The translations under genes were made by a program, and so were the position numbers. The notes beneath the pieces were generated by a model. The model saw only the letters and a program-made list of their open reading frames with translations. It was not told the origin of the DNA and did not search any database. 64,000 nucleotides of DNA from Streptomyces sp. S465 (GTDB lineage: Bacteria > Actinomycetota > Actinomycetes > Streptomycetales > Streptomycetaceae), in the NCBI RefSeq assembly GCF_026898115.1, contig NZ_CP114036.1, positions 9,108,001-9,172,000 of the forward strand. Reading direction: 5' to 3'. This document shows positions 41,984-50,298 of this stretch, piece after piece (within the stretch, counting starts at the first letter, position 1; every line of letters begins with the position of its first letter).

Positions 41984-43540
41984 TCAGGGGCGGGAGCCCG
42001 CCGTGTGGGCGCCGCTGGGCAGGGGGTGGCGAAGACGCTCCCACAGCTGTCGTGTGGCGGCTCCCGGATCCGCGTGTGTTCGGGGGGCGCCGTCGCCCCA
42101 CCGCATGACCAGGCGCCGGTCGGCGTAAGGCGGCCAGGGTGGCAGCGTCCCGCCGGGCCCGCCGTCGCCGTCGGGGCGGCCGGTGCGGGCGAAGGAGACC
42201 CACGCCCCGCGCAGAGCGTCGGAGAGTTCCCGCGGGGCGTCGGGGCCGGCGAGCGGGTCGGATAGGTTGCCGAATACGAAGCCGATCTCCGCCATGTGGC
42301 AGGCGCCGAGGGCACCGTCAAGGACGGGAGAGGGCCGTGCGAACTCGTACACGAAGGTGTCCGCTCCGTGTGCGGCACGGGCCTCGGCCACCCGGAGGGC
42401 CGGGATCCGGTAGGCGTGGTCGCTCAGGGCCGCGGACAGCAGGTCGCCCGGGGTCGCACCGGGGTGCGCCGCCGCGTACGTCCCGCGCGCCTCGACGGGG
42501 TCCAGCCCGAAGCCGGCCAGGAAACCGTGCAGCACCTCGTCCGTGATCCGCGGACCGATCCCCAGAGGAACGAGGAAGAGGCGGAACTCATCGCTGGTGG
42601 TGCCGGTGAGCAGGTCGATGTCCCGACCCACTCCGCCGGCGAGCGCGTCGATCGGACGCTCGGGGAGGGTGGTTCCGTCGACGACGGGCAGCACGGTGGT
42701 GCCGCCGCCCGCCGACTCGCCCCACTGACCGGGGTCGGTGGCCTGCGCGATGTCCCGGCCCAGGGCGCCGTCGGCGGCGACGAGCCGCACGGGCGGTACG
42801 GCGGCCAGGCCCTCGCGCGTCGGCTCCGCACCGGCGAGGGCGGCCAGCCGCTCGGTGACCCGCCGGGCGATGTCCTCGGGATGGCTGTGGTGCCCGGCGC
42901 CGCTCTGCGTGATCGCACGGCGGAACAGTCCCCGGGCCCGCGGCATGGTCAGGAGCGCGGTGATGCTGATGGCGCCGGCGGACTGCCCGAAGACGGTGAC
43001 GTTGTCCGGATCGCCGCCGAAGCCGGCGATGTTCTCACGGACCCATTCCAGTGCGGCGATCTGGTCGAGGAGGCCGAGGTTGGACGTACCGTCGGGCAGC
43101 AGGAGGAATCCTTCCGCGCCGAGCCGGTAGTTGAGGGTCACGCACACGACGCCCTCGGCGGCGAGCCGCGCGCCGTCGTAGGAGGGCAGGGAACCGGCGC
43201 CGTTACGGAACGCGCCGCCGTGGATCCAGACCATGACCGGAAGCCGTCCCCCGGTGCGGCCCGGTGCCGGCGTCCACACGTTCACGCTCAGGCAGTCCTC
43301 GCCAGGCTCCACGGCTTCTTCCAGGAGCGAAGCCATCGCGGGGAGATAACCGGGCTGGGGCGCGGACGGACCGGGGACGAACGCGTCGCGCACCCCCGTC
43401 CACGGTTCCGGTGGTTCCGGGGGCCGCAGGCGCCGTGGGCCGAAAGGCGCTGCCGCGTAGGGAACGCCCATGAACGCCGTGACGACCTCCCCCCGGCGTC
43501 CGCGGACCCGACCTGCTGTTGTGGAGACGGTGACGTGCAT
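41984..43540 (-). CDS. Type-B carboxylesterase (para-nitrobenzyl esterase-like)
   Basis: 518 residues. Carboxylesterase family marks: FMGVPYAAAPFGPRRLRPP, EDCLSVNVWTP, VMVWIHGGAF (oxyanion hole), nucleophile serine in NVTVFGQSAGAISITALL and a histidine in LGACHMAEIGFVFGN. No signal peptide, so cytoplasmic. It begins 6 bp after the MFS exporter gene, so the two form an operon; together they may inactivate and expel a toxic ester. Confidence 0.85.
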   Translation of the reverse strand: MHVTVSTTAGRVRGRRGEVVTAFMGVPYAAAPFGPRRLRPPEPPEPWTGVRDAFVPGPSAPQPGYLPAMASLLEEAVEPGEDCLSVNVWTPAPGRTGGRLPVMVWIHGGAFRNGAGSLPSYDGARLAAEGVVCVTLNYRLGAEGFLLLPDGTSNLGLLDQIAALEWVRENIAGFGGDPDNVTVFGQSAGAISITALLTMPRARGLFRRAITQSGAGHHSHPEDIARRVTERLAALAGAEPTREGLAAVPPVRLVAADGALGRDIAQATDPGQWGESAGGGTTVLPVVDGTTLPERPIDALAGGVGRDIDLLTGTTSDEFRLFLVPLGIGPRITDEVLHGFLAGFGLDPVEARGTYAAAHPGATPGDLLSAALSDHAYRIPALRVAEARAAHGADTFVYEFARPSPVLDGALGACHMAEIGFVFGNLSDPLAGPDAPRELSDALRGAWVSFARTGRPDGDGGPGGTLPPWPPYADRRLVMRWGDGAPRTHADPGAATRQLWERLRHPLPSGAHTAGSRP

Positions 43541-43546
43541 GAACCC

Positions 43547-44842
43547 TCATCGACGTGATGACTTGTGATCCGCATCCTCTCCGTGCGCTCGACGGGCGGA
43601 CAACGTGTTTTCCGGCGGTTCCGGCTCGTGTAGCGGTGTCCGGCCCGGTCGGGGAAGCAGGAGCGGGGTGGCCAGGATGAGCAGTCCCGCGACCGCGAGA
43701 GCGGTGCGTGGGCTGGTGACGTCGGCGAGCAGCCCGCCGAGCGCGGTGAGGACGGCGATGGCCGCCTGCTGGCCGATCGACCAGGCCGACAGGGTACGGG
43801 CGACGAGATGCTCGGGGGTGTGTTCGAGCCGGTAGGTGGCGAGCACCGGGGTGTACAGGCTCATGTTGATGATGATCGCCAGCTCGACGGCGATCACGGT
43901 GACGAGGCCGACGACACCGGGACGGACGAAGGCCAGGCCGATCAGCCAGATGGCGCGCAGGGTGCCGACGGTCCGGAAGACCGCCTGCCGGCCGTAGCGG
44001 GCCACGACACGGCGGGCCAGCCGCGAGCCGATGAGCCCGCCGACACAGGGGGCGGCGAAGGCGAGGCCGTACTGCCAGGGTGGGAACCCGAGCCGGCGGA
44101 GCAGGAGCACGGCCAGCAGCGGCTCGGTGGCCATGATCAGACCCGCGACGAGCATGTTGTTGAGGTAGAGCGCCCGCAGCCCGGGGTGGCCCATGATGTG
44201 TCGCCAGCCGTCGAGCAACGCGCCCGCCCGGACCGGGCCTTCGCCGGTCGGTCGCGGCGCTTCCTCCCGGTCGTGGATCGCGGCCAGGCCCAGCGCGGAG
44301 AGCAGATAGCTGAGCGCGTCGGCCACCACGGTGGTGACCGGACCGAACAGGCCGATCGCCGCCCCGCCCAGTGGTGGCCCGACCGCGATGGAACTCCAGT
44401 TCGTGGACTCCAGCCGCGCGTTGGCCACGAGCAGGTCATCCGGCCGGACGAGGGCCTTGAGGTAGGCGCCGCCGGCCGCGTTGAAGGCGATCTTGGCCGC
44501 GGCGACCAGGGCCGAGATCACCAGCAGCTGGACGAAACCGAGCCAGCCGAAGGCGTAGGCGACCGGGATCGTCGCCATGAGCGCGAACCGGGTCACATCC
44601 ATCACGATCATGACCGGGCGCTTGCGCCGGAACTCCACCCACGGCGCGAGTGGCACCGCGATCAGCGCGCCCACCGCGGGCCCCACCGCGGACAGCGCGG
44701 ACACCTCAGCGGGGCCGGCACCCAACACCAGCACGGCGATCAGCGGCAAGGCCCCGAACCCCAGCCCGGACCCATAGGCGCTCACCGCGTAGGCCGCCCA
44801 CAGCCAGCCGAACCGCCGGCCCAACGATCTCCTGCCCACCAT
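43547..44842 (-). CDS. MFS transporter (macrolide/EntS-type exporter)
   Basis: 431 residues with about twelve membrane helices, starting MVGRRSLGRRFGWLWAAYAV. The loop motif RRKRPVMIVMDVTRFALMA after helix 2 is the MFS A-like motif of the enterobactin/macrolide exporter branch. Divergent from a LysR gene 136 bp away and co-transcribed with the esterase. Substrate unknown. Confidence 0.82.
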   Translation of the reverse strand: MVGRRSLGRRFGWLWAAYAVSAYGSGLGFGALPLIAVLVLGAGPAEVSALSAVGPAVGALIAVPLAPWVEFRRKRPVMIVMDVTRFALMATIPVAYAFGWLGFVQLLVISALVAAAKIAFNAAGGAYLKALVRPDDLLVANARLESTNWSSIAVGPPLGGAAIGLFGPVTTVVADALSYLLSALGLAAIHDREEAPRPTGEGPVRAGALLDGWRHIMGHPGLRALYLNNMLVAGLIMATEPLLAVLLLRRLGFPPWQYGLAFAAPCVGGLIGSRLARRVVARYGRQAVFRTVGTLRAIWLIGLAFVRPGVVGLVTVIAVELAIIINMSLYTPVLATYRLEHTPEHLVARTLSAWSIGQQAAIAVLTALGGLLADVTSPRTALAVAGLLILATPLLLPRPGRTPLHEPEPPENTLSARRAHGEDADHKSSRR

Positions 44843-44978
44843 GCTCAGCGCCCCTTGACGTCCCACCCGGACACACCGCCGTTGACCGGTGAGAGCTAAG
44901 CGAGCGGCACAACAGCAGGTCAAACAACTGACCCGGCACCCAGCCACAACCATCCGTTGTTCACTAAGGTGGATCGGC

Positions 44979-45914
44979 GTGGATCTCGAGGCAGTACGCA
45001 CCTTCGTCGCCGTCGCGGAAGCGGGCCAGTTCCAGAAAGCCGCCGCCGACCTGTCGATCACCCAGCAGGCCGTCTCCAAACGCATCGCGGCGCTGGAGCG
45101 CACCCTCGGTGTGCGGCTGTTCACCCGCGCCCCCCGCGGCGCCGAGCCCACCATCGACGGGCAGGCGTTCCTGCCCCACGCACGCGAGCTGCTGCGCGTC
45201 GCCGAGCGCGCGGTCGCCTCCGTGCGCATCGGCCACCGCCCGCTGCGTGTCGACGTGATCGCCTCGCGCAGCGCGCAGTCGAGCCTGATGCGCGGCTTCC
45301 ACCACGCGCACCCCGAGATCGCCCTCGACGTGGTGATGCTGTTCGACATCGAGACGGCCATCGCCGCCATCCGGTCCGGTACGGTCGACGCGACCTTCCG
45401 TGCCGTCGCCGCGCCCGGCCGGCCCCTTCCCGAGGACATCGAGTCCGTCCGCGTGCTCGACGAGCCGCTCCAGCTCCTCACCGGCCCCGCCCACGCGCTG
45501 GCGGGTGCCCGGTCGGTGCCCCTCGCCGAGCTCACCGGGCACCGGATCTGGATGCCCGGCATCGTCCCCGGTACCGAGTGGGCCGCCTACTACGACGACC
45601 TCGTCGCCGCGTTCGGCCTCACCATCGAGGCGACCGGCCCCAACTTCGGCTCCGACGTGCTCCTCGACACCATCGCCGACACCCCGGCCCTGGCCACCTT
45701 CATGAGCGAGCACACCCGCCTGGTCTGGCCCGCCGGCCACGGTCTGCGCCGCATCCCGGTGACCGACCCGACGCCCGTCTACCCGCACTCGCTCCTGTGG
45801 CACCGCGACAACCGCCACCCAGCGCTGGCCACCCTCCGCACCCACCTCGCCACCGCGGCGGCCGGCCACGACGCCGCCGGGACCTGGAGGCCGGGCTGGG
45901 TGCTCCCGCGCTGA
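44979..45914 (+). CDS. LysR-family regulator
   Basis: 311 residues from GTG 44979 (VDLEAVRTFVAVAEAGQFQK, then LSITQQAVSKRIAALERTLG), a normal LysR DNA-binding domain, followed by an effector domain. It faces the MFS/esterase operon and is the likely regulator. An upstream in-frame start would add 30 non-conserved residues and is rejected. Confidence 0.82.
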   Translation: MDLEAVRTFVAVAEAGQFQKAAADLSITQQAVSKRIAALERTLGVRLFTRAPRGAEPTIDGQAFLPHARELLRVAERAVASVRIGHRPLRVDVIASRSAQSSLMRGFHHAHPEIALDVVMLFDIETAIAAIRSGTVDATFRAVAAPGRPLPEDIESVRVLDEPLQLLTGPAHALAGARSVPLAELTGHRIWMPGIVPGTEWAAYYDDLVAAFGLTIEATGPNFGSDVLLDTIADTPALATFMSEHTRLVWPAGHGLRRIPVTDPTPVYPHSLLWHRDNRHPALATLRTHLATAAAGHDAAGTWRPGWVLPR

Positions 45915-45978
45915 ACGCCGACGGCGCCGCGATCAGGACCAACGGCCTCCCCGGTCCCGAGGTGGTGCCGATCGGGTA

Positions 45979-47043
45979 TCAGCGGCGTGCCTCGATCTTC
46001 AGGTCACCCGCGGTCACATTGCGGATGTGGTCACTGGCGAGCATGTCGTGCGGAAAGCCGAGTCCGATCGCGCTGGCCTCGTCGAGGCGGGCCAGTTGGG
46101 CTGCGGTGAAGTCGACCTCCAGGGCGCCCAGATTGTCCTCCAGTTGCGCGGGGGTGCGGGCGCCGATGATCGGCGTCGTCACGCCCGGATTCCGCAGGGT
46201 CCAGGCCAGCCCGACCTGGGCGGGTGTGCGGCCCAGATCCGTGGCGACCTCCTTCACCACATCAGCGATGGCAAGGTTGCGTTCCGTGAGCGTGCCCAAG
46301 GCGAGGTTGAAGCTCTTGCGCGTGCCGTCGTCGGATGCGGCGTTCGTCGCGGTCAGGTCGGCGCGGCTGTACTTGCCGGTGAGCACCCCGCCGGCCAGGG
46401 GGGAATACGGGACCACACCCAGCCCCATCTCGCGTGCCATGGGGATCAGGTCACGTTCCCCGGTACGTTCGATCAGGCTGTATTCGATCTGTAGCGCGAC
46501 CAGCGGCGACCAGCCGCGCAGGTCGGCGATCGTCTGCATGCGCGACACCTGCCAGGCCGGGGTGTTGCAGATCGCCACGTACAAGACCTTGCCCTGCCGG
46601 ACCAGATCGTCCATGCCGCGCAGGATCTCCTCGACCGGTGTCGTGAAGTCCCACACGTGCAGGTAGAGCAGATCGATGTAGTCCGTACCGAGCTGTCGCA
46701 GACTCGCTTCCACCGAAGCGAACAGGCTCTTGCGGTGACCGCCCCCGGAATTCGGGTCGCCGGGCCGGCGCAGCGTCGTGTATTTCGTTGCCAGCACCAG
46801 GCTTTCGCGCTGGTCGCGGGCGAATTCACCCAGCAGGCGCTCGGAGCTGCCCTGGGTATAGGTGTTGGCGGTGTCGATGAAGTTGCCGCCTCGCTCGACG
46901 TAGAGGTCGAACAGCTTGCGTGCCTCGTCCTGCTCGGCTCCCCAGCCCCAATCGGTGCCGAAGGTCGCCGCGCCCAGGGCCAGCGGTGAGACCCGCAGCC
47001 CGGAGCGGCCCAGCAGCCGGTAGGTGTCGAGGGTGAGTGACAT
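45979..47043 (-). CDS. Aldo/keto reductase
   Basis: 354 residues. Typical AKR elements: LGRSGLRVSPLALGAATFGT, GGNFIDTANTYTQGSSERLL with catalytic Asp/Tyr, VLATKYT with catalytic Lys, DYIDLLYLHVWD with catalytic His, and QVGLAWTLRNPGVTTPIIGA for NADP binding. AGGAGGACACG precedes the ATG. Divergent from an XRE regulator, 117 bp between starts. Substrate unknown. Confidence 0.87.
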   Translation of the reverse strand: MSLTLDTYRLLGRSGLRVSPLALGAATFGTDWGWGAEQDEARKLFDLYVERGGNFIDTANTYTQGSSERLLGEFARDQRESLVLATKYTTLRRPGDPNSGGGHRKSLFASVEASLRQLGTDYIDLLYLHVWDFTTPVEEILRGMDDLVRQGKVLYVAICNTPAWQVSRMQTIADLRGWSPLVALQIEYSLIERTGERDLIPMAREMGLGVVPYSPLAGGVLTGKYSRADLTATNAASDDGTRKSFNLALGTLTERNLAIADVVKEVATDLGRTPAQVGLAWTLRNPGVTTPIIGARTPAQLEDNLGALEVDFTAAQLARLDEASAIGLGFPHDMLASDHIRNVTAGDLKIEARR

Positions 47044-47160
47044 CGTGTCCTCCTGCGCTCGTGATCCGTTGTCGAGAACAAGCCTGTGACCGCCGCGAGC
47101 CGGGGGTAAGGGAAAGAGGTTCCTGGGAACGCCGGTCCTACCCTGGCTGTTGGAACGGGC

Positions 47161-47994
47161 ATGATGACCCACACCGTGAACGCAACACAGGAGCTGGCCG
47201 CGTTCCTGCGGAACCGGCGCGAACGGCTGGACCCGGGCGACCTCGGTCTGCCGTCGCGTCGGCAGACCCGGCGGACCCCGGGGCTGCGCCGCGAAGAGGT
47301 CGCTGAACTGGCCGGGGTCAGCGTCGACTACATCGTGCGGCTGGAACAGGGCCGTGGGCTGCGGCCCTCAGCGGACGTGGTGGAGGCGCTGGCACGGGCG
47401 CTGCGCCTGACCCCCGTCGAACGCGCCTACCTCTTCGACCTGGCCCAGCAGCGCCCCCGCGACGCCGGCGAGCCCGCCACCGTTGCGGCGCCGCCGCTGG
47501 CCCGGCTGGTCGCCGACCTGTCGCCGCTGCCGGCCATGCTGGTGAACCACCGGTACGACATCCTGGCCTGGAACCGCGAAATGGCGAGGCTGTTGCTGGA
47601 TTTCGGCACCCTGCCTCCGTCGCAGCGCAACGCGATGTGGCTGTGCCTGAGGCATCCGGAGATACGCGGGTTCTACGCCGACCGGGAACGTGTGGTGCGG
47701 GAGGGGATCGCCCACCTGCGCGCTGCCTGGGCCGCGTATCCGGAGGACCGGGCGTTGACCGACCTCATCGCCGAATGCATGACTCATGACGCGGAATTCG
47801 CGCGATGGTGGGCCGAGCGGGACATCAAGGTCAACGGCCGCGGACACAAGGTGATGCGGCATCCTGACGCCGGTGTGATCGCAGTGCATTCCGAAGTGCT
47901 CATGCCACTTCAAGATCCGGATCAGCGGTTGCTGATCTTCCGCGCCGCGGACGAGGAGAGCCAGTCGGCGTTGGACCGGCTGTGCGCACGGTGA
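47161..47994 (+). CDS. XRE-family regulator with MmyB-like ligand domain
   Basis: 277 residues. The helix-turn-helix is RTPGLRREEVAELAGVSVDY then IVRLEQGRG; the C-terminal two-thirds match the MmyB-type (PAS-like) domain found in many Streptomyces regulators beside oxidoreductases (VNHRYDILAWNREMARLLL; RWWAERDIKVNGRGHKVMRH). Divergent from the aldo/keto reductase and the likely regulator of it. Confidence 0.85.
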   Translation: MMTHTVNATQELAAFLRNRRERLDPGDLGLPSRRQTRRTPGLRREEVAELAGVSVDYIVRLEQGRGLRPSADVVEALARALRLTPVERAYLFDLAQQRPRDAGEPATVAAPPLARLVADLSPLPAMLVNHRYDILAWNREMARLLLDFGTLPPSQRNAMWLCLRHPEIRGFYADRERVVREGIAHLRAAWAAYPEDRALTDLIAECMTHDAEFARWWAERDIKVNGRGHKVMRHPDAGVIAVHSEVLMPLQDPDQRLLIFRAADEESQSALDRLCAR

Positions 47995-48043
47995 TCTCTA
48001 ACCGGTTCCGGTGCGCGATCCTCCGCAGGCAAGGGCGCCGGGC

Positions 48044-48786
48044 CTATTCCGGTCCTGCTTGGGCGAGGCCGACGAGGGCTTCGGCCTCGCCGGGGTCGAA
48101 GCGGGTGGGCCCGTGCCAGTGGAGCAGGAGGATGGTGGCGTCGTCAGCGAGGTGTCCGTGGTGGTAGCCGAGGATGCTGTGGATGAGCCGGCTCAGGGTT
48201 TCGGGAATCGACATGCCCAGGTCGGTACCGAGGGGTGGGCCGGGGTCGCACAGCAGGTGGGTGTTGCGGCGGCCGGGGCGGAAGAACGCACCAGCCGGGC
48301 ATAGGAGTCGCTGAGCGCGCGTTTGCTGACCACGATCAGGCCGACCAGGTCCGCGAGGGCTTGCAGGTCGGCAAGTGTCTGCATGTCGCCGTCCTGGCTG
48401 GTCACCCCCAGCACGCCGAGCCGCTCGGCGCCGTGCCGCAGCGGTACCCACCACCGGCGCGCCGTCGCGGTGGCCTGCGACGCCGGGGGGTCAGGGCCCG
48501 GTGGCTCGGGCTGGACCAGTCCCAGCTGGCAGGCGCGGCCCGCTGTGGTTCCCTCGATCCGCAGCTCGGCGGACCGGCCGCCGGCATCCGCTCCGGCGTC
48601 CGGACCGCGGCCGGTGAGCAGGAACAGGAGGTCCTGCTGGAGGTCGGACACATAGATGAGCACATCGCGCAGGCCCACGGCCCCGGCGTGCTGGGACACG
48701 TACGCCGGTAGCTGTTCGATGCTGGTCATGTGACTGTCGGCAAGGATGTTGCGCATCATCCGGCTGCAGTCGGTCACCCCGGCCAT
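48044..48786 (-). pseudogene. GAF/SpoIIE (PP2C) phosphatase with internal deletion and frameshift
   Basis: Reading leftward from ATG 48786, a GAF-type sensor domain is intact (MAGVTDCSRMMRNILADSH; GRDVLIYVSDLQQDLLFLL in part; LGVLGVTSQDGDM) up to about 48,300 (ALSDSYARLVRS). In another frame the extreme C-terminus of a SpoIIE/PP2C phosphatase follows directly (FRPGRRNTHLLCDPGPPLG, ETLSRLIHSILGYHHGHLAD, DATILLLHWHGP) to the stop at 48044. The catalytic core between, roughly 150-200 residues including the metal-binding aspartates, is missing. The deletion joined two frames, so no active phosphatase can be made. Confidence 0.78.
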
Positions 48787-48956
48787 GATCACGCCTTCTC
48801 CCGGTTTTCGGCGGAAGATCCCGACAACCCGTCCGGTCCACCGGGCGCCGTGCGCCAGTATCGGATGCCGGGGAACCTTCGTGTGCGACACCCGGTCCGG
48901 AGGCGTTCGCACCAGCGAGCCGGTACGGCACTCAGCCCTCCCCCGTCGGCCCCGGT

Positions 48957-50231
48957 TCAGCGGGTCTCGGACACGGCTCGGGCCAGGATGCGCAGTCCCT
49001 CCTGCGTCTCGTCGGCCGTGATGGTGAGCGCGGGCAGCAGTTTCACCACCTCGCCGTGCACGCCCGACGTCTCGACCAGCAGGCCGAGTTCGAAGGCGCG
49101 CCGGCTCACCCGCGCGGCGCGGCCTCTGTCGTGGAACTCCAGCCCCCACACCAGTCCGCGCCCCCGATAGGCCTTGACCTCGGCGGGGTGTTCCGCCGCG
49201 ATCGCGGCCAGCGCATCCTCGACCAGCCGGCCGCCGGCCCGGGTCTGCTTCTCCATGGCGGTGGCGTCCGTCCAGTACGTCCTCAGGGCAGCGGTCGCGG
49301 TGACGAAGGCGGGGTTGTTGCCGCGGAAGGTGCCGTTGTGCTCGCCGGGCTCCCAGACATCCAGCTCGGACCGGAACAGGCACAGCGACATGGGCAGGCC
49401 GTAGCCGCTGATGGACTTCGAGACGGTCACGATGTCCGGGACGATCCCCGCGTCCTCGAAGGAGAAGAAGGCTCCGGTACGGCCGCAGCCCATCTGAATG
49501 TCGTCGACGATGAGCAGTACGCCGTGGCGGAGACACAACTCGGCCAGGGTGGACAGCCATGCGGGACGCGCGACGTTGACGCCACCCTCGCCCTGCACGG
49601 TCTCGACGATCACCGCGGCCGGCCGGTCGAGACCTGATCCGGGATCGTCGAGCAGTTTCTCGAACCACGAGAAGTCCTCTGCCGCACCGCCGAGATAGTG
49701 GTCGAACGGCATCGTCGTGACGTGGGGGAGCGGCACACCGGCCCCGGCCCGCTTGAAGGCGTTCCCGGTGACCGCGAGGGCCCCCAGGGACATGCCGTGG
49801 AAGGCGTTGGTGAACGACACCACCGTCGCGCGGCCCGTCACCTTGCGCGCCAGCTTCAGCGCCGCCTCGACGGCGTTGGCACCGGTCGGGCCCGGGAACA
49901 TCACCTTGTACGGCAGGCCGCGGGGGTGCAGTACCAGCTCCTGGAACGTGCGCAGGAAGGCGCGTTTGGCGACGGTGGCCATGTCCAGACCGTGGGTGAC
50001 ACCGTCGCGTTCCAGGTAGTCGGCCAGGGCACGCTTGAGCACCGGGTTGTTGTGGCCGTAGTTGAGCGACCCGGCTCCGGCGAAGAAATCGAGGTAGGCG
50101 CGGCCGTTCTCGTCGTACATACGGCTGCCCCGTGCGCGGTCGAAGACGGTGGGCCAGGCACGGCAGTAACTGCGGACCGCCGATTCGAGGCTTTCGAAGG
50201 TGCTGAGGTCTGGCTGGCTGGTGGTCACCAC
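48957..50231 (-). CDS. Diaminobutyrate-2-oxoglutarate transaminase (EctB-like)
   Basis: 424 residues of class III PLP aminotransferases in the EctB/DABA branch: SRMYDENGRAYLDFFAGAGS, YGHNNPVLKRALADYLERDG, FPGPTGANAVEAALKLARK, VETVQGEGGVNVA, IVDDIQMGCGRTG and the lysine in TVSKSISGYGLPMS. Makes L-2,4-diaminobutyrate from aspartate semialdehyde. No ectA or ectC is nearby, so the product is probably diaminobutyrate itself, for the natural product. Last gene of the 11-gene operon; 67 bp after the condensation-domain gene. GTG 50231 has AGAGGA upstream. Confidence 0.8.
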   Translation of the reverse strand: MVTTSQPDLSTFESLESAVRSYCRAWPTVFDRARGSRMYDENGRAYLDFFAGAGSLNYGHNNPVLKRALADYLERDGVTHGLDMATVAKRAFLRTFQELVLHPRGLPYKVMFPGPTGANAVEAALKLARKVTGRATVVSFTNAFHGMSLGALAVTGNAFKRAGAGVPLPHVTTMPFDHYLGGAAEDFSWFEKLLDDPGSGLDRPAAVIVETVQGEGGVNVARPAWLSTLAELCLRHGVLLIVDDIQMGCGRTGAFFSFEDAGIVPDIVTVSKSISGYGLPMSLCLFRSELDVWEPGEHNGTFRGNNPAFVTATAALRTYWTDATAMEKQTRAGGRLVEDALAAIAAEHPAEVKAYRGRGLVWGLEFHDRGRAARVSRRAFELGLLVETSGVHGEVVKLLPALTITADETQEGLRILARAVSETR

Positions 50232-50298
50232 GGTTGTCCTCTTCGGTGAGGGCGGAGCGCGGAATCGAGGGGAGCGGAGGACGGGCGGGGAGCGGGCC

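Noticed and set aside
48787..49668. Extension of the GAF frame upstream of 48786
   Set aside because: It would run through the EctB-like gene in another frame; the ATG at 48786 has its own ribosome site.
48957..50231. Ectoine operon
   Set aside because: Only the EctB-like gene is present; ectA, ectC and ectD are missing and the gene is co-transcribed with secondary-metabolism enzymes.
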